A stretch of DNA of 64,000 nucleotides, taken from NCBI RefSeq assembly GCF_016097555.1, contig NC_054699.1, positions 3,330,293 to 3,394,292 on the forward strand, written 5' to 3'. Below the pieces are notes generated by a model, which was given only the letters and a program-made list of their open reading frames with translations, was not told the DNA's origin and did not search any database. Position 1 is the stretch's first letter, and each line of letters begins with the position of its first letter. Shown in pieces: positions 57,704 to 64,000 of this stretch. This stretch comes from Gigantopelta aegis. Its lineage: Eukaryota; Mollusca; Gastropoda; Neomphalida; Peltospiridae. The translations under genes were made by a program, and so were the position numbers.

Positions 57704-58058
57704 TTATTATCTGAGCTATCTTTCCTCTAAAAGCCTTTATTTTCGACACACATGCACGTACATGTATAGAAACAATATAAACCACTTTACGCACTGTTCT
57801 GAGTATTGCTATAACTTTGTAATTTAATCATGTTCATAGATAATTTTTAAAAACAAACGTTCTCTTTATTCTGGTACAAAATCTATAATGAATTGCATTA
57901 AAATGACATTTTATTGTAAATTTAACACCAAAAACAGACAGCCGAAGAAAACTACATGACGTCATTGTATGTATTTGCCAAATCGTGATGACATCATATT
58001 CAAGGGGTCCAACCTATACCGTATGACACGTGCTTGAACTTCGTATACCACTACCAAA

Positions 58059-58839
58059 ATGGCGGATATAGCTCGCTTCGATACACGACGGTGAGTACAT
58101 TTTGTCTTACAACTGCATGCTAAATGCCTTTCTGATTAAATTAATACTGCGATACGGCTCTAGAATGAATACTCTATCCATCTGTTTACGTAATTCTCGA
58201 TTTTGTTCAACCAGAAAAAAGCTATTGAATAAAAAAACCTCGTTGTTTTGACAGTCAAAACAAACATGACCAAATTTGATGGTGTTATTTTAACAAAACA
58301 AGTTATATTTATATACTTTGAAAGTGTCATGATGAAAGCTTGTACACCCTGGGAGCTAAATTAAGCAAATACGTTTTGGAAAGTCATTTTATAATTGTTC
58401 ATCCAAGACATTTATTGTAGTTTAGGCACATCTTCGTCTGCTCCCCCGGGTTTAAGCCAAGATTTCGTTTACTTCAAAAAATTATATTTGAATTTGTACC
58501 CCTAAAATATCATGATATTATATTTCAACTTACGATGGGTTTTTTTTTCAGTAATGGGGAGATAAAAAAAAGAGGCCAGTAAGTTAGGCCTTTGCCAATC
58601 ACGAAAGACGAAAGTTGTTTCCCGTCTTGACACCTAGGAGATCCAGTTCTGGCAAAAGGCTGTATAATCGTCGAGAGGGTTTTCTCACCGGGATATATCC
58701 TGGACCATCTCGAGGAGTTCTACCTGCACGTGCCAACTACAAGGTGGATGAAGGAAAGATACTCCCTTCATTATGACTTGGAATCAAGGACAATATGCTC
58801 ATGTGTTCTGATGTTACATGCAATTAAACTGTACACATA
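58059..58839 (+). CDS. possible two-exon gene starting inside the left TIR
   Basis: ATG at 58059 opens MADIARFDTR, followed by a GTGAGT donor at 58091. An acceptor (T-rich, CAG at about 58549-58551) lies upstream of a region with an open frame ending at 58839: DPVLAKGCIIVERVFSPGYI, LDHLEEFYLHVPTTRW, CSCVLMLHAIKLYT. The direct join is not in the same frame as that segment, and a second shorter frame also exists, so the model is doubtful. I do not recognise the protein. Confidence 0.3.
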
Positions 58840-59601
58840 AACTAAGTTTCAACTATTCAAATGCGTTCTTATTTCTAAAAAAAACAACTCACCCAAGTAT
58901 TGTTCGAGACCTGTGAATGCTTATATATAATTGGTTATGATTTGATTACAAGTACATTTATATTCAAAGGCAGCCTGAATAGTCTATTTATTCTATAACT
59001 GTAGTCTATTTATTCGTGTTACATCACTGACACTATGTGATACCACTGGCAGCAGAAATTAAATTTTAGGTTATCACACTCCATAAGAGAAACATCTCAG
59101 AGACTTTGGATTGGATAAAAACGCATTGTGATGCAGAATTTTTTAATGTGACGTCACAATTGTAATTCCTATTTTTTCTCTGTTCAGCTTGAAGGTTTGT
59201 TTGTTGTTTTTTTTTTTTCTTTTTCTAATTTTTTTTTTTTTTTTTTAAATGGCAACAGACATGTAATGTAAATACTCTCATTTATGAAATAAGTTTCTCA
59301 ATTCGTGACGGTTGACTATCTTACTTACGTTAGTTAATTTTGAAAACGTCACCTAAGACTAAAGCCCATGTCTTAATTAACGAGAATGAAATAAATACAA
59401 TAATCAGCCGTCACTCGTTGTGGAACCTTTATGCACACAATACAACTTGTCATCAAATTTTGTCAAAACACATCTGAAAACACCCAGATGTAGGTCAAGG
59501 GTGAGAGTCAAGGTCACTTTGACTTATTCGAGATACACGGCATGTATCCATATACTAGGATTGCTGTCGATTTATTAAATAATATATAAAAACTAGATAA
59601 T

Positions 59602-59766
59602 TCATTCCAATGAATCTGGAAACGCGGTGTCCTTGGAGATGACTCCTAGTTGAAAACACTCGTCCACAGTCAGTGCACTGGTGGCCGCCTGGTCTGCCGT
59701 GATGGACAACCACATGTCTGCGGACGGCATACCTTCCAGAGTATAGTTAGCCGCAGTCTTCACAAA
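59602..59766 (-). CDS. possible terminal exon on the minus strand, unknown protein
   Basis: After an acceptor-like TTTTTCAGAATAG, a 55-codon frame including its stop reads FVKTAANYTLEGMPSADMW, then LSITADQAATSALTVDECF, QLGVISKDTAFPDSLE. It looks like real protein in composition and ends just before AT-rich sequence. Its upstream partner could be the ATG-bearing exon in the right TIR. No family recognised. Confidence 0.35.
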   Translation of the reverse strand, partial: FVKTAANYTLEGMPSADMWLSITADQAATSALTVDECFQLGVISKDTAFPDSLE

Positions 59767-59828
59767 CTATTCTGAAAAACACAATTTGGAACATACGATT
59801 AGGTGTCCTAAACCCGGGGGAGTAGACG

Positions 59829-60729
59829 AAGATATGCTTAATATTTATAAACGATCTTCTTGATGAAGATGGACATTTATTTACATTTGAGAAATTAAAA
59901 AATATATAATGGAAATTCACACGTTTTAGAATATTCATCGCTTTAAGGCATTTATAAATAAAGCAGACAATGTTAGAAATGGCCACTTTACATTGCTAAC
60001 TAATCCTGTATTTCCGGTAAAATTTAATATTATTCTTAAAAGTCAAACAAGTATTAAAGACATGTATAAATTATTAAATCACGAAATTATTACACCAACA
60101 TCACAAATAAGATGTAGAAACCAAGGTTTTGCTTTTGACTCGAAAGAATGGGGAAACTATTATAGATCTGTGGCATGCTGTTGTAAATTGGATTTTAAAC
60201 AAGAAAGGAATTCGAATAAAATTAAATAAAACAATTATTTTATTTTGACAAATAGGCAATATAAAAAAACATATTTATAAACTGGCTATTAATAAATATT
60301 AAATATTATATATACAAGACAAAAATGGAAAAAAATGAAATAAATATAATAGCTGCTCAAAATATATTCTTTTTAAAAACTAAATATGAGGAGTATAATA
60401 CAATCTGGGCACCATGGAAACGACTCTTCAGCCAAGAAAGTAATTTGGTGGAAGAAAATAGAAACAATTATCAAGCGAGCGCTTGACGTGAATTTTGACA
60501 TTATTACTTATCACTATAATTAACTACTATAACTTTTCTTTTTAACAATCTTTCTTTCTTAACTTATATATTTATTTTATGTCCCCATTGCATCAACCAG
60601 CCTATTTAAATATATTTCTATTAACTAGCCATTTATAATGTGTTATAAATACTACTATCTACATTAATATTAAATATATCACCATCTACAAAAAAAGAGA
60701 AAGAAAATAGAAAAAAAAGATATGCCTAA
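59829..60729 (+). mobile_element. 5'-truncated LINE inserted in the right TIR, with TSD
   Basis: AAGATATGCTTAA (59829-59841) and AAGATATGCCTAA (60717-60729) flank it. The body encodes a C-terminal LINE segment: INKADNVRNGHFTLLTNPVF, SIKDMYKLLNHEIITPTSQI, FAFDSKEWGNYYRSV, and later, after stops and frame changes, IWAPWKRLF. An A-rich 3' end precedes the right duplication. The clade is probably L1/Tx1-like, not certain. Confidence 0.8.
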
Positions 60730-61385
60730 ACTATAAGAAAATTCTTGGATGGATAATTATAAAATGACTTTCCAAAAACGTATTTGCTTAATGTAGCTTA
60801 CAAGGTATACAAACTTTCATTATGACACTTTTTAAGTATATAAATATAACTCGTTTCCTTAAAATAACACAAAAAACTTTGATCATGTTTGTTTTGGCCG
60901 TTAAAACAACGAGGTTATTCTTCAATAGCTTTTTTGTAGTTGAACAAAATTGGGAATTAAGTAAACATATGGATAGAGTAATCATTCTAGAGCCGTATCG
61001 CAATATTATTTTAATCAGAAAGGCATCCATCGTGTAGCTGTAAGACAAAATGTACTCAGAGTCGTGTAGCGAAGCGAGCTATATCCGCCATTTTGGTAGT
61101 GGTATACGAAGTTCAAGCATGTGTCATACGGTTTAGGTTGGACCCCTTGATATTTAGTACCGACAAGGTCATTGATTTATAAGCGTCAAATCATTCGTGA
61201 GACCAATGCATGATAATTTCTCAGTGAGAAATTATGATTTTCATTTTCCCCGTTATAAGTGCCTGCTGGAGAAATAAAGTGTTATATGTATAATATTTGA
61301 GCATGTGCAGCTAAGTATAAGTAATACATTTTATCAAGGTTTATATTTTTGTATTTCAGCGCATTTCTTTGGAGGAGGGACATGA

Positions 61386-61637
61386 CGTAGGCCTAAGCCC
61401 AGAGGTAAAGCGCTCGCTTGATGTGCGGTCGGTTTTGGATCGATCCCCGTCGGTAGACCCATTGGGCTATCTCTCGTTCCAGCCAGTGCACCACGACTGG
61501 TATGTGTTATCCTATCTGTGGTATGATGCATATAAAATATCCCTTTGTGTGAATGTTTTACATGTAATAGCTGATGATTAATAAATCAATGTACTCTGGT
61601 GGTGTCGTTAAAAAACATACCTTAACTTTCTATTGAG
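61386..61637 (+). mobile_element. full-length tRNA-derived SINE
   Basis: Head GGCCTAAGCCCAGAGGTAAA, GGATCGATCCCCGTCGG, then CACCACGACTGGTATGTG, GATGCATATAAAATATCCC and the tail CTCTGGTGGTGTCGTTAAA. Confidence 0.85.
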
Positions 61638-62276
61638 GAAGGGTAACAAGAGGATGGGTGGGTTGTTTTCGAGTGCATAATGTTGTTAGACAGTACATTT
61701 ATTGACATTTTTTCTTTAATCACGCTTCCATGTTGTGGGGGTTTTTTTTAATGTTATCATCTCGTTCATTATTACAGCATTTAATACATCTAACATGTTC
61801 TAAGCTTTCAATGGGGTAATGGAAAAAGTTCGTTTCGTCTTTTCCGTGTGCAATTAATTTACATATTCACCAGGTTTACACGTTGATACATGTTTGCTAT
61901 ACAACGCATTGAGGTATACCATAGATGCTGGCTTCAGTCTCCGGTGCATCATGCATAACGACTGTAGACTGAACAAAATAGTATATGGAGTATAGAAAAT
62001 AGTATTTGCGGACACACACTGTCACACAAAACGACCAACCAACACTTGAGTTGTGTATGGATTTGTTAGTGGACATGACCTATCTGTACGACCCAGGCAC
62101 TAGACTAGTGACACACTTTATGTTTTGTGCCTCGATACGAGACATAAACAACGAAACATGGTTTTAATATGGTATGCTGTTGTCACTCCAAACAATCATT
62201 AGGCCTACACCGGAAATAGTACAATCCTGCGAAACGTAGAGCGTGCACTAATCAGCTGCGTATTATTTTTTTTTTA
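61638..62276. other. gene-free sequence
   Basis: Nothing recognised. Confidence 0.45.
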
Positions 62277-62716
62277 TGTAGATCTGTAAGCCTTTGTCGT
62301 GGTTACATGGCCGATTTCTAAGTATTATATTCTTAATGTAGATCTGTAAGCCTTTGTCGTGGTTACTTGGCCGATTTCTAAGTATGATATTCTTTATGTA
62401 GATCTGTAAGCCTTTGTCGTGGTTACATGGCCGATTTCTAAGTATGATATTCTTTATGTAGATCTGTAAGCCTTTGTCGTGGTTACATTTTATGTAGATC
62501 TGTAAGCCTTTGTCGTGGTTACATGGCCGATTTCTAAGTATTATATTCTTTCTGTAGATCTGTAAGCCTTTGTCGTGGTTGGCCGATTTCTAAGCATTAT
62601 ATTCTTTATGTAAATCTGTAAGCCTTTGTCGTGGTTACTTGGCCGAATTCTTTATGTAGATCTGTAAGCCTTTGTCATGGTTACTTGGCCGACTTCTAAG
62701 TATTATATTATATATT
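62277..62716. repeat. 60-bp tandem array, about 8 copies, some truncated
   Basis: GATCTGTAAGCCTTTGTCGT recurs at 62341, 62401 and 62461, then with internal deletions to about 62716. Confidence 0.92.
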
Positions 62717-62739
62717 ATGTGGGTCAGCAGGCACTTCGC

Positions 62740-63483
62740 AAGCTGGATGTACTGGGCGCCGGTGATGATCTTCAAAATCCTGTGGATGGTGTAGTTGTCC
62801 ATCTCCCTGTGGAGGATCCCTTGTCGATAAAGACCATCCCGGCGCGAGGTGACCACTAAGACTTGTCCCACGCCCTGTAGCTCCGTCGAGTGGATGGCGA
62901 CCTCGTGGCCATCCGGGAAGTGCTTGAAGTTTTCCTCGTAGAACCCGCCTGGCAGTCTGTCGGAGTCCGTGACGTCGTCGACCAAGTACTTAGAGTACTG
63001 GCCTCGGATCTTCCAGTCGTCCCGGGCGGAAGCAGAAGGCCGAGTCTTGGCAGGTTGGTCCCACGGGGGTGGAGGTGGTGGGTGGGTCACGACCTTCCGC
63101 TTTGCAGCACCAACATCCAAAGTAGTACTAGCGGAGTCCCCCGTGGGTGGGGGCCTCGACGCGGACGGACGACGAGTTGGAGCGGGTGACGCTGGCCGCG
63201 GTACTGCACTCGTTGGCTGTTCCACTTGCTGCGTCGGTTCTGCCGGTTCCGTCGGTTGGCGAGTGGCTTCCCGTTGAACTGGCTGATCTGGTGATGGTGG
63301 GGGCGGCGACGCAGACGGGACCGCCGCTGGCGGTTGAGCCGCCAGCTTTGTTCCCCCCTGGGCCGCCCCTGGCGCACGTTTCCTCTTCCTCGTTCCTCTC
63401 CTCTTCGTCTTCGCTGTAGCCGCGTCGCCATACACCAAAGTCACGGTTGCCCGTGACCCGGTGTAAGCGACGCGGTACTCCAA
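62740..63483 (-). CDS. GC-rich, proline-rich hypothetical ORF
   Basis: A minus-strand frame starts with EYRVAYTGSRATVTLVYGD, a basic run (KTKRRGTRKRKRA), then about 130 residues rich in Pro, Ala, Ser and Thr, and ends in a globular-looking region: WKIRGQYSKYLVDDV, GGFYEENFKHFPDGHEVAIH, GLYRQGILHREMDNYTIHRI. It stays open upstream of 63483 (LLASYGKLL) into a CA/C run, so the true start or acceptor is unknown, and it reads on into the 60-bp array at its 3' end. GC content is well above the surroundings. It could be an ORF1-like protein of a LINE or a host exon; no domain is recognised. Confidence 0.4.
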
Positions 63484-63612
63484 CAGCTTCCCGTAACTGG
63501 CGAGAAGTCCCCCCCAGGTGTGTGTGTGTGTGGGGGGGGGGGGGCAAGTCTAGAGCGCAAGAAACCACGTCTAACTTCATCGCTAGTCGAGTCGAGTCTA
63601 TGGAAAGGTAAG

Positions 63613-63785
63613 CTTGTTTTTGTTTAACGACACCACTAAAGCACATTGATTTTGTTAATCATCGGCTATTGGATGTCAAACATATAGTAATTTTTTTGAC
63701 ACAGTCAGAGAGAGGAAACCCGCTACATTTTTCCATTAGTAGCAAGGGATCTTTTATATGCAAAATCCCACAAACAGGTTGTTTT
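63613..63785 (-). mobile_element. SINE 3' half, minus strand
   Basis: In reverse: TTGCATATAAAAGATCCC, AATGTAGCGGGTTTCC, CCAATAGCCGATGATTAAC, GTGGTGTCGTTAAAC. Confidence 0.85.
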
Positions 63786-64000
63786 TCCTGGGAAAACGAA
63801 GTGAAACAAGAAAACAACCGGAATTTTATGGAATTCCCATTTTCTCTGATACCCGGAAACAGACAGATTTAGCGAGGTTGTGTGGTAGGATTTAAATGTG
63901 AACTAATATATTTAGCGGAGGAACACTGTAAACTTTTCACAGAGCAGCAGCTGGGTTGCCGGGTGTTGTTGATTAATGATACGCTCTTGTTAACTGGTTC
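63786..64000. other. gene-free sequence to window end
   Basis: Nothing recognised. Confidence 0.5.

Larger units (their letters stand above)
58001..61149. mobile_element. unclassified DNA transposon with about 460-bp TIRs
   Basis: Left arm 58001-58456 starts CAAGGGGTCCAACC; the right arm, read in reverse from 61149, starts CAAGGGGTCCAACC and follows the left arm to about 60729, then again at 59799-59841 beyond a LINE insertion. ATATT lies on both sides (57996-58000 and 61150-61154), a possible 5-bp target duplication. Each arm holds an ATG within ATGGCGGATATAGCTCGCTT, and on the left a GTGAGT donor follows. The interior has a plus-strand frame (58627-58839) and a minus-strand frame (59602-59766). 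No transposase domain is recognised, and the superfamily is unknown. Confidence 0.75.

Noticed and set aside
63087-63646. Overlapping ORFs on both strands in the GC-rich block
   Set aside because: High GC lowers stop frequency; only the frame with a globular-looking C-terminal part was kept.

Overview
This is a 64-kb stretch of AT-rich, repeat-dense animal DNA. Spliced genes, abundant SINEs with tRNA-like heads and 3' tails of a type I associate with mollusc genomes, and BEL/Pao, Crypton and Ginger-type elements all suggest a marine mollusc. That is pattern recognition, not a database match. There are no operons and no bacterial signals.

Layout. 0-9 kb: a 108-bp minisatellite, a duplicated SINE-like block, foldback elements, a Crypton-type tyrosine recombinase fragment and a cluster of nested and convergent SINEs. 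9-15 kb: two LINE fragments, an 89-bp tandem array and a minus-strand cysteine-rich host exon. 15-26 kb: mostly gene-free, with foldback, TTAA-flanked and inverted-repeat elements and a 1.64-kb block present twice. 26-34 kb: SINEs, a 91-bp array with higher-order structure, 38-bp and 60-bp arrays. 34.3-39.4 kb: a fossil BEL/Pao element. 40.2-44.0 kb: two very long CA-rich arrays.

45.6-50.4 kb: the most interesting gene, a Ginger1-like integrase/transposase spread over seven phase-consistent exons with no internal stop. It is bounded by inverted termini built from iterated copies of a GGAATG/AAGTCC motif, and a SINE and a MITE sit in its introns. 50.4-53.3 kb: a Crypton-like tyrosine recombinase gene (decayed) bracketed by clusters of an AACTATTTGAGG motif. 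53.8-56.8 kb: a rearranged second copy of the 10-12.4 kb region, including a broken copy of the cysteine-rich exon. 58.0-61.15 kb: an unclassified DNA transposon with about 460-bp terminal inverted repeats, split by a LINE insertion. 62.3-63.5 kb: a 60-bp array and a GC-rich, proline-rich minus-strand ORF of unknown function.

No metabolic pathway or gene cluster is visible. The recognisable coding content is mobile-element enzymes (integrase, tyrosine recombinase, reverse transcriptase) plus one small duplicated host gene.
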